Assembly (NCBI GenBank): GCA_016650295.1
Contig: JAENWA010000031.1
Location: 1-38,020, forward strand
Reading direction: 5' to 3'
DNA: 38,020 bases
Origin: Desulfuromonadales bacterium
GTDB lineage: Bacteria > Desulfobacterota > Desulfuromonadia > Geobacterales > Pseudopelobacteraceae
The translations under genes were made by a program, and so were the position numbers. The notes under the pieces are model-generated. The model was given only the letters and a program-made list of their open reading frames with translations. It searched no databases and was not told the DNA's origin. Below are positions 27,501 through 35,480 of the stretch, piece after piece; position 1 is the first letter of the stretch, and every line of letters begins with the position of its first letter.

Positions 27501-28121
27501 GCCACCCTGCTGGCCCGGCTGAACGCCCTGCTGCAGACACCGGCCGGAACCCGGCATCTGCTGACATGGCTGCTGCTCAAAGGCCGGCAGGTTGAGCTGG
27601 ACAGGTTCGGGCTCGACTACAGCCTGAGACAGGCGGACGCTGTTGAAGCGGATTCCGGCAGCCAGTACACCGTCCAGCTTCTGCAGGCGCTCCTGGCGTG
27701 TGAGAACATCGGCGCAGAAGCGGATTGTACGGCGGCCGTCAGAAGCGCTTTCAGCACTCCCGCCTGCTGCACTTTCATGCTGGTACACGAAAGCGGGGGG
27801 AAGGAATGGTTCAACAAGGAGCGCTATGAAGAACTTCTGGATTGGTTCTCGATGATAGCCCTGCTGGAGCTTGCCTCCCGTAAACCGGCACCGCGTACAA
27901 TTTCAGTCCGGCTGGGGCGATTGGCCGCTGAAAACCGGCAGCTGGTCGAGTTGGCGGAACATGCAGGCTACCACACAAAGCTGCTGCTGAGTCTGCTGGA
28001 ACCGGTCACAATCGGGAACGATGCGGTCGTTCCGAAGAAAAAAACACGGAAGAAAGCTGATGCTCAAAATAGTACTCGAACGCATACGGCAAAAACACCG
28101 CACAACAAAGTATCCCGCTGA
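24549..28121 (+). CDS. Large GH13 alpha-amylase-family protein
   Basis: A 1190-aa protein whose middle (about 320-750) is a GH13 (beta/alpha)8 barrel. Conserved regions are recognisable: DMVPNHTG (region I), IIRFDAAMTLAKKHF with the likely nucleophile Asp (region II), LLAEAFW with the acid/base Glu (region III) and FVNFMNNPDE with the third Asp (region IV, unusual NPD in place of NHD). The first 300 residues form a helical domain I do not recognise, ending in a Gly-rich linker (about 255-300). The C-terminal 350 residues are mostly helical, and the last 25 are basic. There is no signal peptide, so it probably acts in the cytoplasm on storage glucan, maltooligosaccharide or trehalose; substrate is unknown. 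It is much longer than ordinary amylases (about 450-650 aa). Confidence 0.85.
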   Translation: MTENSTSAPYFPHVIQINAQHWRSLDLGALSRQISERSIPDIIFYRQLALRLNRKRSGSGQTVHAGQINMYATLLKVFHHLIDDLAEKQIPDVLTDALQRSGHDPSGPETSRTTEAFTRLFPPSGQLPGEDTQWLRTPAGRRAVLREILLLRLAAENPALDSFREILDDRRLASASPAYRQVVSGMEQALARTPLLPGLEMTLAEALRAPIMASPDSLSGQVGYIQEHWNSLLPPDLLEEVLVSFDILLEEERAWGGGGEPGPPPVMEFRRPGKADGKTAGAVGGGHADGFSADGSSVFGGYEYPEYEHFSADADWMSNVVLMAKMVYVWLHQLSVQYARPITRLDQVPDAELDRLAAGGFTGLWLIGIWERSPASQHIKRLCGNPEAIASAYSLYDYEIAEDLGGWEALHNLKGRAAGRGIRLASDMVPNHTGIYSRWVMQHPDWFVQTDYPPFPTYQFNGEDLSCSADAVIQVEDGYWTKTDAAVVFRLIERSTGRIRYIYHGNDGTSIPWNDTAQLNYLIPEVREAVIQTILHVARSFPIIRFDAAMTLAKKHFQRLWFPVRGLGGGIPSRAGAGMSREEFDTVFPVEFWREVVDRVAAEVPGTLLLAEAFWMMEGYFVRTLGMHRVYNSAFMNMLKKEENSKYRQTIKNVLEFNPEVLKRFVNFMNNPDEKTAVEQFGQEGKYFGACVLMATMPGLPMFGHGQIEGYHEKYGMEYKRSYWNEDPDGHLVWLHEQRIFPLLRHRWLFSGSENFVLYDFYAGDSVDENVFAYSNRTGNQRGLVLYHNRYAATAGWIRESAAFAVKTGSDVPELQRTTLSEALGLVNDELVYYSFRDHILGLVFLRNSRELAVKGLYAELGEYEFHVFTDFREIRDDAGGEWGRLCTALNGRGVENLEDELKQLRYAALNTSFRAVLETAPFIVGTSARQGKALLAACRSFLTILAAQTGHAAPKQHPVLEDLPGQRTFLTTLQTIKPAARPAATLLARLNALLQTPAGTRHLLTWLLLKGRQVELDRFGLDYSLRQADAVEADSGSQYTVQLLQALLACENIGAEADCTAAVRSAFSTPACCTFMLVHESGGKEWFNKERYEELLDWFSMIALLELASRKPAPRTISVRLGRLAAENRQLVELAEHAGYHTKLLLSLLEPVTIGNDAVVPKKKTRKKADAQNSTRTHTAKTPHNKVSR

Positions 28122-28815
28122 AGCGGCGGTACTCCCGGAGCTGTTCCGCGGCTATCCCCGCCTCGATCAGACCCTCTGTCCTGACGGTTGCAGGGCCTGT
28201 ACCGCGGTCTGTCCGACCGGCGCAATCAGCTGTTCCGGCGGACTGGCGCTGGACATGGGAAAATGCCTGTTCTGCCCGGAATGCCTGCGGGACTGCCCGA
28301 CCGGTGCCGTTGTCTTTGAACGTGATGAAAAACTGGCCGCCTCAAGCCGTACGGACCTGGTGGTCCGTACGGGACAGGAACACCGACTGGCGCAGGTCAT
28401 GGGCAAGGAACTGGTTTCGCTCTTCGGCCGGTCGTTCAAGCTGCGCGAGGTCAGCGCCGGCGGCTGCAATGCCTGCGAGGCCGACACCAATGTGCTCTCC
28501 ACCGTCGGTTTCGACCTGGGGCGCTTCGGTATCCAGTTTGTAGCCTCACCCCGTCATGCCGACGGGATCTACGTCACCGGCCCGGTTACCGGGAACATGC
28601 GCATTGCACTGCTGAAAACCTGGGAAGCCATCCCCGGCCCCAAGCTGGTCATTGCAGCCGGGGCCTGCGCCATCAACGGCGGGCCGTATCAGGGGCACGA
28701 TGAGGTCCATGACGGTGTCGATACATTCCTGCCGGTGGACCTGTATATCCCCGGATGCCCTCCCCACCCTCTGACCATCCTCGACGGCCTGCTGCGGCTT
28801 TTGGGGAGGGTTTGA
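28060..28815 (+). CDS. Ferredoxin-NuoB-like fusion (HycF/HycG- or EchC-type hydrogenase subunit)
   Basis: A 251-aa iron-sulfur protein. The N-terminal part has two [4Fe-4S] motifs: Cys40, 44, 47, 51 and Cys69, 72, 75, 79, each followed by PTGA. The C-terminal part (about 105-251) is a NuoB/small-subunit domain with all four proximal-cluster ligands: Cys136 and Cys139 (GGCNACEADTN), Cys203 (GACAIN) and Cys233 (PGCPPHP). Such subunits pass electrons in group 4 membrane hydrogenases and complex I relatives. No large subunit, membrane subunit or maturation gene is adjacent, so it is an orphan here. I chose ATG at 28060, which overlaps the GH13 gene by 62 nt; an ATG at 28021 would lengthen the overlap and add a basic stretch copied from the other frame. 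Confidence 0.85.
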   Translation: MLKIVLERIRQKHRTTKYPAEAAVLPELFRGYPRLDQTLCPDGCRACTAVCPTGAISCSGGLALDMGKCLFCPECLRDCPTGAVVFERDEKLAASSRTDLVVRTGQEHRLAQVMGKELVSLFGRSFKLREVSAGGCNACEADTNVLSTVGFDLGRFGIQFVASPRHADGIYVTGPVTGNMRIALLKTWEAIPGPKLVIAAGACAINGGPYQGHDEVHDGVDTFLPVDLYIPGCPPHPLTILDGLLRLLGRV

Positions 28816-28917
28816 CCTGCTCGTCGCCCCGTCTGGCGGAGCGGCGAATGCCTTCCTGATGTATGCTGCACATCGGTTCAGTTTGAGATGATATCAATTT
28901 CGAGGAGGCTCGTTGCC

Positions 28918-30561
28918 GTGCCTGAATCGCTCATTTCCCGTACCCCTTCCGCCTATGATTACCCCCTGCTGATCAAGAATCTGCTCTTTTGCCCGGTGGT
29001 TGACAACCCGGAACAGGAGATCGTTTATCGCGGCTCGTTCCGTTATACCTACCGCGCCCTGAAAGAGCGGATCCAACGGCTGGCCAATGCCCTGACCGAC
29101 CTGGGGGTCAAGCCCGGCGATACCGTGGCGGTCATGGACTGGGACTCCCACCGCTATCTGGAGTGTTTCTTTGCCGTGCCGATGATCGGCGCCGTGCTGC
29201 ACACCATCAACGTGCGCCTCTCGCCGGAACAGATCCTCTATACCATCGACCATGCCGAGGATGATTTCCTGCTGGTCAACAGCGAGTTCCTGCCGATCCT
29301 GGAGCAGATCCGCGGTCGCATGGACACGGTCAAGGGTTTTGTGCTGCTGAATGATGAACCGCAACCACCCGCCACTGGCATCCAGTTCTGTGGAGAATAT
29401 GAGGCATTGCTGGCGGACGCCGCGCCCGTTTTTGCGTTTGCCGATTTCGACGAGAATACCCGCGCCACCACGTTCTACAGCACCGGTACTACCGGCATGC
29501 CCAAAGGAGTCTACTTCAGCCACCGTCAGCTGGTGCTGCATACCATGGGAGTACTGGGAGTGCTCGGTTCCGCCCTGGGTCATGGCCGTTTCCACTGTCA
29601 GGACGTCTACATGCCGATCACTCCCATGTTCCACGTTCACGCTTGGGGCCTGCCTTACGCAGCTACAATGCTGGGAGTAAAACAGGTCTATCCCGGCCGC
29701 TACGTACCGGATTTGCTGTTGGAGCTGGTGGAAAAGGAAGGGGTCACGTTCTCCCACTGCGTACCGACCATCCTGCATATGCTGCTGAAACATCCCCATT
29801 CCCAACGCATTGACCTTTCAGGCTGGAAGCTGATAATCGGCGGGGCCGCCATGTCGCGCGCTCTGTGCCTGGAGGCCATGGGCCGCGGGATTGACATTTT
29901 CACCGGTTACGGCATGTCCGAGACCTGCCCGATCCTGACTGTGTCCCATCTGACACCGGAGATGCTTGAACTTTCAGCGGAAGAACAGGCCATCATTCGG
30001 TGCAAGACCGGCCGTTCCCTGCCACTGGTGGATCTGAAGATCGTAGACGCCGCCCTCAACGAACAGCCGCGTGACAACGTTACGGTCGGTGAGATCGTGG
30101 TACGTGCGCCCTGGCTGACTCAGGGATATCTCAAGGACTATAAGGCATCGGAACGGTTGTGGGAAGGCGGCTGGCTGCACACCGGTGACGTGGCGGCACG
30201 CGATGAACAGGGATATGTACGGATTACCGACCGCACCAGGGATGTCATCAAGGTGGCTGGTGAATGGGTCTCTTCGCTCGAACTGGAGGACATCATCGCC
30301 CACCATCCGGCTGTCGCCGAAGTGGCGGTGATCGGGACTCCGGACGAGAAATGGGGTGAACGGCCGCTGGCGCTGGTCGTTCCACGCCCGGACAGCGGGC
30401 TGACCGAAAAGGACGTCAGCCACCACGTCAAGCAGTACGCCGACAAGGGGTTGGTCAACAAACAGGTGGTACTGCTGCGGATACGTTTCGTGGAGGCCAT
30501 CGACAAGACCAGCGTGGGCAAGGTCAGCAAGGTAACACTGCGCGAGAAGTTTTCAATCTGA
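28918..30561 (+). CDS. Fatty-acyl-CoA ligase (AMP-forming acyl-CoA synthetase)
   Basis: A 547-aa ANL-superfamily enzyme that activates a carboxylic acid with ATP and CoA. Adenylation motifs are present in order: the P-loop STGTTGMPKG, GYGMSETCPILTVSH, and WLHTGDVAARDEQGYVRITDRTRD, then a C-terminal catalytic Lys in SVGKVSK. The A8 hinge reads KVAGEWVSS, slightly unlike the usual KxGGExIS. Overall it matches medium/long-chain FadD-like ligases of Geobacter-type bacteria; exact chain length cannot be read. GTG at 28918 is chosen because GAGGAGG (28902-28908) lies 9 nt upstream; the in-frame ATG at 28888 precedes that ribosome-binding site. Its stop directly abuts the stop of the convergent PBP gene, with no intervening terminator. 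Confidence 0.9.
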   Translation: MPESLISRTPSAYDYPLLIKNLLFCPVVDNPEQEIVYRGSFRYTYRALKERIQRLANALTDLGVKPGDTVAVMDWDSHRYLECFFAVPMIGAVLHTINVRLSPEQILYTIDHAEDDFLLVNSEFLPILEQIRGRMDTVKGFVLLNDEPQPPATGIQFCGEYEALLADAAPVFAFADFDENTRATTFYSTGTTGMPKGVYFSHRQLVLHTMGVLGVLGSALGHGRFHCQDVYMPITPMFHVHAWGLPYAATMLGVKQVYPGRYVPDLLLELVEKEGVTFSHCVPTILHMLLKHPHSQRIDLSGWKLIIGGAAMSRALCLEAMGRGIDIFTGYGMSETCPILTVSHLTPEMLELSAEEQAIIRCKTGRSLPLVDLKIVDAALNEQPRDNVTVGEIVVRAPWLTQGYLKDYKASERLWEGGWLHTGDVAARDEQGYVRITDRTRDVIKVAGEWVSSLELEDIIAHHPAVAEVAVIGTPDEKWGERPLALVVPRPDSGLTEKDVSHHVKQYADKGLVNKQVVLLRIRFVEAIDKTSVGKVSKVTLREKFSI

Positions 30562-32595
30562 TCAGCGATTTTCCTCAGCGCCGGCAGCAGGCGGTTGTTC
30601 GTTGGCGTCCGGCGCCAACGGGGCTGGAGTCGGAGTCGGGGGCGGGGTGGGCGGTGGAGAGGGGACAGCGTCGTGTTTGGGGCAATACTCCGTCGGCTCG
30701 GTCCCGGCGATGTAGAACTCGTCCCGTTTCTGCGGACAGTCCGCTGTTGCCAGATAGCCGGTGGCAGGGTCGATGGATACGGTGACGACCGTGTCCGGTC
30801 TCGGGAAATCGAAGACCGGTTTTCCGGCCAGGGCCGGGCGCATGAATTTTCCCCAGATCGGGGCGGCGACCGCCCCGCCGGTAAAACCTTTTCCACCGGG
30901 TCGGGGCTGATCATATCCTACCCAAATCCCGGTCACCATCTGCGGGGTGTAGCCGATGAACCAGGCATCCCGATAATCGTTGGTGGTGCCGGTTTTCCCG
31001 GCCGATGGCCGTTCTTGGCTGAATTTTTTCAAACTCTTGGCAGTGCCGTAGGTCAGGACGTCTTTCAGCATCTGGGTGGTGACAAAGGCACTGGCCGGGG
31101 CCAGGGCCGGTGCGAGCGCCGGGGCGTTTTCCGTCCATGTGCGGCGGTTGCGGTCATAGATGCGGATGATGGTCCGCGCTTCGGGGCGCGAGCCGCCGTT
31201 GGCGAGGGGGGCATAGGCCAGGACCAGCTCGCTCAGGGTGACCTCTTCGGTGCCCAGGGCCAGGGAGAGATCGTTGCGGGCACGCAGCTGCAGTCCCAGC
31301 TTGGCGGCAAAATCAGCAAAGGCGGGCACCCCGACCGTTTCCAGCAGCTTGACCGCGATGATGTTATTGGAATGGGCCAGTGCCTGCCGGAGGCTCAGCT
31401 CTCCATACGCTTTCCCGTCGTTGTTCTGCGGTCGCCAGACCTCACCATTACCCCGATTGTAGCTGACTGGCGTATCGTTCCAGATGCTGCCGGCGGTTAT
31501 ACCCTTTTCCAGGGCCGCGGCATAGATCAGCGGCTTGATGGCCGAACCGGGCTGGCGCTTGGCTGAGAAGGCCCGGTTATAGGCATTCCGGGCAAAATCG
31601 ATTCCCCCGACCGCCGCCAGGACATCGCCGGTGGTCGGGTCCAGGCAGACCAGGGCGCCCTGCAGCTTCGGTGAAATCAGTTTGACCCCTTCAGCCAGGG
31701 TCTTTTCCGCCAGCTTTTGCAGGTTCAGATTCATCGCTGCGGTCACTTCCAGCCCCCCCTGCTCGATAACGCCAGCTCCATAGCGCTCAATCAACTTGAC
31801 GCGGATATGAGCCAGGTACTGGGGAGACTGGCCGGTCTGCACCACCGACGGGGGGTGGTCTCGCAGCTGTTTCTGCTGGCGGGGGGTGATTATCGAGAGA
31901 TCCACCATCCGCTTGAGAACCACGTCCCTGCGTCTGCCGACTTCGACGGATTTTCCCAGCGGGTTGTAGCGCCCAGGATTTTTCTGTACGCCGGCCAGCA
32001 GGGAACATTCGGCCTCGCTCAGTTCTTCCGGGGCTTTATCGAAATAGAGCCGGGCGGACTGGGCAATGCCCCAGGCCCCGTTTCCGTAATAGATTTCATT
32101 GAAATACATTTCCAGGATCTGCTGCTTGCTGTATTTCTTCTCGAACTCCATGGCCATCATGCCTTCCTGGAGCTTGCGGTCGAGGGTCTTCTCCCCGGAG
32201 AGGTAGCGGTTCTTGATCAGCTGCTGGGTTATGGTCGATCCGCCTTCAGCCATTCTGCCCTTGATCACATCCTTAACTATGGCCCGCGCGATTCCACGGA
32301 CATCGATCCCGCCATGTTCATAAAAACGGGAGTCTTCAACAGCGACCACCGCCTTTTGCAGGAAGGCGGGAATGCGGTCGATGGAGACCCAGTAACGCTG
32401 CTCCGGCAATATCCGGCCGGCAAAGCGCCCCTGATTGTCAAAGACCCGGATGGAACTGTAGCCGACCGGCAGCGGGGGATAGGTGGCAAACTGTTCCAGG
32501 GCCCGGGCCGGCGAGGCAAGGCTCAGGGCCAGCACACACAAGACAGCAAAAAGGCAAACGAAGTTTTTAACAGGCGAGGAAACATGAGAATTCAC
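30562..32595 (-). CDS. Class A penicillin-binding protein (PBP1A-type)
   Basis: Bifunctional peptidoglycan synthase of 677 aa. A signal-anchor (about 10-32) places it in the inner membrane facing the periplasm. The GT51 glycosyltransferase domain (about 60-230) has AVEDSRFYEHGGID with catalytic Glu87, EGGSTITQQL, RKLQEG and the ILEMYFNEIYYGNGAWGI block. The transpeptidase domain (about 310-600) has Ser351-x-x-Lys354 in RQPGSAIKP, Ser409-Asn-Asn, and Lys534-Thr-Gly. The C-terminus is a Pro-rich tail after two Cys (about 623 and 641). It ends exactly where the convergent acyl-CoA ligase ends. The gene is probably expressed from the 131-bp gap downstream of the XRE-cupin regulator gene. Confidence 0.95.
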   Translation of the reverse strand: MNSHVSSPVKNFVCLFAVLCVLALSLASPARALEQFATYPPLPVGYSSIRVFDNQGRFAGRILPEQRYWVSIDRIPAFLQKAVVAVEDSRFYEHGGIDVRGIARAIVKDVIKGRMAEGGSTITQQLIKNRYLSGEKTLDRKLQEGMMAMEFEKKYSKQQILEMYFNEIYYGNGAWGIAQSARLYFDKAPEELSEAECSLLAGVQKNPGRYNPLGKSVEVGRRRDVVLKRMVDLSIITPRQQKQLRDHPPSVVQTGQSPQYLAHIRVKLIERYGAGVIEQGGLEVTAAMNLNLQKLAEKTLAEGVKLISPKLQGALVCLDPTTGDVLAAVGGIDFARNAYNRAFSAKRQPGSAIKPLIYAAALEKGITAGSIWNDTPVSYNRGNGEVWRPQNNDGKAYGELSLRQALAHSNNIIAVKLLETVGVPAFADFAAKLGLQLRARNDLSLALGTEEVTLSELVLAYAPLANGGSRPEARTIIRIYDRNRRTWTENAPALAPALAPASAFVTTQMLKDVLTYGTAKSLKKFSQERPSAGKTGTTNDYRDAWFIGYTPQMVTGIWVGYDQPRPGGKGFTGGAVAAPIWGKFMRPALAGKPVFDFPRPDTVVTVSIDPATGYLATADCPQKRDEFYIAGTEPTEYCPKHDAVPSPPPTPPPTPTPAPLAPDANEQPPAAGAEENR

Positions 32596-32726
32596 AGGGA
32601 TTGATTACTCCTTCAGCGAGTAAAGACCGGTTTACAGCAGAGGTAAAGTGAACGTAGTCGAGTTGTTGACGTGTAACGAAAGACAGGCTGTAATGATACG
32701 ACAACCTTGCAGTTGACAGTACACGG

Positions 32727-33329
32727 TTATTCTTTTGAATACAATACCGCCACGGCCTTGGCCGGCTTGTCCCCCACCGCAACCCAGCCGTGGGGCTGGC
32801 TTGAATCATAATAGATGCTATCGCCCGCATGCATGCTGATGGTCTCGCTGTTGTAATGAAAATCGAGCTCCCCCTCGGTGACATAGACAAATTCCTCATC
32901 ACCTTCATGTTTGAAAAACAGCTTCTCATCCCACGCACGATTTTCGAATTCAACCAGGAACGGCTCCATGTGCTTGTGGCGCAGTCCCTGAGCCAGCGAG
33001 TGATAGACGTACGGGCGGGAAACCTCGTTGGCGACCAGGCGGGGCGCGTCTTCGTCATCCCTGACATCCTCGCGCCTGGTCAGCACGTATTTCTGGCGGT
33101 TGCCTTCATCCTCGAAAAAGAAATGAATGCCGACCTTGAGCCCCTTGGCGATTTTGAGCAGGGTGGCCAGCGGGGGGACGACCTGTTGATTTTCAATCTG
33201 CGACAACAGCGGTTTTGACAGGGCTGTCAATACGGAAAGTTCCTGCAAGGTCAGACGTTTTTGCTGTCGAAGACCCCTGATTTTTTCCCCGATACGGAAT
33301 TCCCTGATCTGTGCCTTGATATCGCTCAT
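32727..33329 (-). CDS. XRE-family regulator with C-terminal cupin sensor
   Basis: A 200-aa transcription factor with an N-terminal XRE helix-turn-helix (about residues 10-65, RLTLQELSVLTALSKPLLSQIENQQVVPPLATLLKIAKGL). A cupin_2 domain follows (about 110-198) with its two motifs around FFKHEGDEEFVYVTEGELDFHY and HAGDSIYYDSSQPHGW. Such XRE-cupin proteins bind a small ligand or metal in the cupin and regulate nearby metabolic genes. The ATG at 33329 is preferred, with GGAG 5 nt upstream; an in-frame TTG at 33341 would add four residues. It diverges from degP across a 200-bp gap with two palindromes that could be its operators. It may regulate the acyl-CoA ligase region, but that is only a guess. 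Confidence 0.9.
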   Translation of the reverse strand: MSDIKAQIREFRIGEKIRGLRQQKRLTLQELSVLTALSKPLLSQIENQQVVPPLATLLKIAKGLKVGIHFFFEDEGNRQKYVLTRREDVRDDEDAPRLVANEVSRPYVYHSLAQGLRHKHMEPFLVEFENRAWDEKLFFKHEGDEEFVYVTEGELDFHYNSETISMHAGDSIYYDSSQPHGWVAVGDKPAKAVAVLYSKE

Positions 33330-33378
33330 CGCCTCTCCCAAGCTGTCCGTATAATTACTGTTGCCTTATATTGTATAT

Positions 33379-33454
33379 GGTTACATAAATAACCTTGCTA
33401 TTCAATAACATTATTATGCTGGATAAAACATGGGTGCCCGGCCATGGCCCGGCA
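33379..33454. promoter_or_regulatory. Candidate operators between the XRE-cupin and degP genes
   Basis: GGTTACATAAATAACC (33379-33394) is an inverted repeat close to the XRE-cupin start. TGCCCGGCCATGGCCCGGCA (33435-33454) is a 20-bp near-palindrome with 18 symmetric positions. Either could be an operator for the XRE-cupin protein; the second could also fold as an RNA hairpin. Confidence 0.4.
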
Positions 33455-33465
33455 GATGAATTCCG

Positions 33466-33494
33466 TTGACATAACGTGTAAATGTAGCTAGTCT
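33466..33494 (+). promoter_or_regulatory. Candidate promoter of the DegP gene
   Basis: A perfect TTGACA (33466-33471) is followed after 17 nt by TAGTCT (33489-33494), a weak -10 with three of six consensus bases. It lies 52 nt before the ATG. An alternative sigma factor is possible because of the poor -10. Confidence 0.45.
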
Positions 33495-33545
33495 TTTGCT
33501 TCTTTCAGGATGGATTATGCCAACAGTTTCCGGTAACGGATTGCC

Positions 33546-34973
33546 ATGATAGTTCGACTTCATTCAATACAACGTGTAATCATCTGCTCCCTGGTTTTTG
33601 CCTGCCTGGCCGGTTGTTCCGGCAAAAGCGATTCACCACTCTTCCTGGAATCGAAACGGAAGTCGGGCGAGGCGGAAGCTCCGGTCAAGGATGTGCCGGC
33701 AGATCTCCTGTCTACCCAGAAGGCATTCAGCGCGGTAGCCAGTAAGGTCACTCCCTGCGTCGTCAACATATCCACTATCGGTAAAAAGAAGATTATTCAG
33801 CCGTTCTTTGAGATGAATCCCTTTTTTGAGGATTTTTTCGGCGCTCCCCAGACCAGGCGGGACAAAAGCCTTGGCTCAGGCTTCATCATCAGCAAGGATG
33901 GTTATATCGTCACCAACGACCATGTGGTGCGGGATTCCGAGAGTGTCCGGGTCAAGCTCTCCAACGACAAGGTCTATGACGCAAAGGTTATTGGCGGTGA
34001 TCAGAAAACCGATATCGCGGTCATAAAGATCAATGCCTCTGACCTTCCTGTGGCTGTTCTGGGCAATTCTGAAAAACTGGAGGTCGGCCAGTGGGCCATT
34101 GCCATCGGCAACCCCTTCGGGCTTGAGCGATCCATGACGGTCGGTGTGGTCTCTGCCACCGGTCGATCAAATATGGGTATCGAAACCTACGAAAACTTCA
34201 TCCAGACGGATGCCTCCATCAATCCCGGCAACTCGGGCGGTCCGCTCCTGAATATTTACGGAGAGGTTATCGGCATCAATACGGCAATCGTGGCGGCGGG
34301 GCAGGGCATCGGCTTTGCCATCCCGATTTCCATGGCCAAGCCGATCTTCACACAACTTCTGCAAAAGGGTACGGTCAGTCGCGGCTACATGGGGGTAACG
34401 ATTCAGCCGGTCACCGAGGAACTGGCCCGCTCTTTCGGCCTGAAACAGTCGCGGGGCGCCTTGGTCAATGATGTCCTCAAAGGCGGGCCGGCCGAAAAGG
34501 CTGGAATCCATCAGGGCGATGTGATCATGACCTTCAACGGCTCGGAGGTCAAGGACCCCGCCCAGCTGCAACGGCTTGTCGCGGAGCAGGGAGTCGGCAA
34601 GATCGCCAAGGTGACCATATTTCGCGACGGCAAGTCACTGGAGTTGGGCATGACGCTTGCCAGTGCGGACAGCGCGCCACGGCAACGCCGCGAATCAGTC
34701 GGAGACAACGAACAGCAGGGGCAGTCAGACCCGCTCGGCCTTGCTGTTGAAAATGCCAAAGAGGGCGTCGTCGTGGTTGACATCAGCCGCGGCAGTGTTG
34801 CTGCCGAAGCGGGAATCCGGCGGGGCGACATCATTGTCTCGGTCAATCGGAAAAAGATATCCAACAGCAGTGAATATCAACGAGTTATTCAGCAGACTGG
34901 TCGCGGTGGAAATGTGATCATTCTTGCGCGGCGCGGTGACGCAACTCTCTATTTTGCCTTGCGGATTAAATAA
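33546..34973 (+). CDS. Lipoprotein DegP/HtrA-family serine protease with two PDZ domains
   Basis: A 475-aa envelope protease/chaperone. A lipoprotein signal ends in LAGC (Cys24); residue 25 is Ser, which favours sorting to the outer membrane. The trypsin-like domain (about 55-265) has His126 (TNDHVV), Asp156 (TDIAV) and Ser230 (PGNSGGPL). Two PDZ domains follow (about 275-365 and 385-470), with GYMGVTIQ and GVVVVDISRGSVA carboxylate-binding regions. Length and layout match DegP/DegQ-type Do proteases that degrade misfolded periplasmic proteins. Lipidation is unusual for classical E. coli DegP, which is soluble, but is seen in some deltaproteobacterial members. It is followed 23 nt later by a small gene, probably in the same transcript. 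Confidence 0.94.
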   Translation: MIVRLHSIQRVIICSLVFACLAGCSGKSDSPLFLESKRKSGEAEAPVKDVPADLLSTQKAFSAVASKVTPCVVNISTIGKKKIIQPFFEMNPFFEDFFGAPQTRRDKSLGSGFIISKDGYIVTNDHVVRDSESVRVKLSNDKVYDAKVIGGDQKTDIAVIKINASDLPVAVLGNSEKLEVGQWAIAIGNPFGLERSMTVGVVSATGRSNMGIETYENFIQTDASINPGNSGGPLLNIYGEVIGINTAIVAAGQGIGFAIPISMAKPIFTQLLQKGTVSRGYMGVTIQPVTEELARSFGLKQSRGALVNDVLKGGPAEKAGIHQGDVIMTFNGSEVKDPAQLQRLVAEQGVGKIAKVTIFRDGKSLELGMTLASADSAPRQRRESVGDNEQQGQSDPLGLAVENAKEGVVVVDISRGSVAAEAGIRRGDIIVSVNRKKISNSSEYQRVIQQTGRGGNVIILARRGDATLYFALRIK

Positions 34974-34996
34974 CTACGATTAAGGAAAGAGCGACC

Positions 34997-35260
34997 ATGA
35001 GCCTTATTGATAATCCTGATCTTGCAAAACGTCTGGCCCGTGCCATTTTATCCGATGTTGCCATGTATAATCCGGAAAAGGTTGAGAACGGCATCAAGAA
35101 TGACAATATTTTTGATATCCTGAAGGAAGAGCTGGAAGAAGGGCGTCAGCACTTCTATTCACGGGTCGCGACAGACCTTGATCGGGAAACCATCTACGAC
35201 ATAGCAGTGGTGGACGTGCTCATCAAGCGGGCCGGAAAGATAGAATCCTCCATCTGGTAG
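34997..35260 (+). CDS. Small acidic helical protein of unknown function
   Basis: An 87-aa protein that I cannot assign to a named family. It starts MSLIDNPDLAKRLARAILSD, with GGAAAGAG upstream of the ATG. The sequence is rich in Glu, Asp and Lys and predicted to be largely helical (for example IFDILKEELEEGRQHFYSRV), with no signal peptide or membrane segment. It lies 23 nt after the DegP gene and before a strong terminator, so it appears to be the last gene of that unit. Good coding composition and codon use like its neighbours support it as real. Confidence 0.75.
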   Translation: MSLIDNPDLAKRLARAILSDVAMYNPEKVENGIKNDNIFDILKEELEEGRQHFYSRVATDLDRETIYDIAVVDVLIKRAGKIESSIW

Positions 35261-35280
35261 TCGCATAAATCACCATACAC

Positions 35281-35328
35281 AAACGGCAAGGGCACTCTTT
35301 CATGTGAAGGCGGCTCTTGCCGTTTTTT
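35281..35328 (+). terminator. Strong intrinsic terminator after the DegP unit
   Basis: AAACGGCAAG (35281-35290) pairs perfectly with CTTGCCGTTT (35316-35325), followed by a T-run to 35328. The remaining gap to 35480 is AT-rich and shows no further signals. Confidence 0.9.
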
Positions 35329-35480
35329 ATGTAATCCTGCCTGTTCGATGTTGAGCATCAGTAAGGATAACCGAAGAATTTCCGCCCTCCCCACCTCAAA
35401 CAACCCTCACCTTCTGGATTTTTCCTTGATTTGAAATTAGTATAAGGCATTGGTCACGGGCGTATCTAGATAAGCCCTGA

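Noticed and set aside
30595-31566. Plus-strand 323-aa ORF inside the PBP gene
   Set aside because: It is antisense to an unambiguous class A PBP and low in complexity (Gly/Arg-rich).
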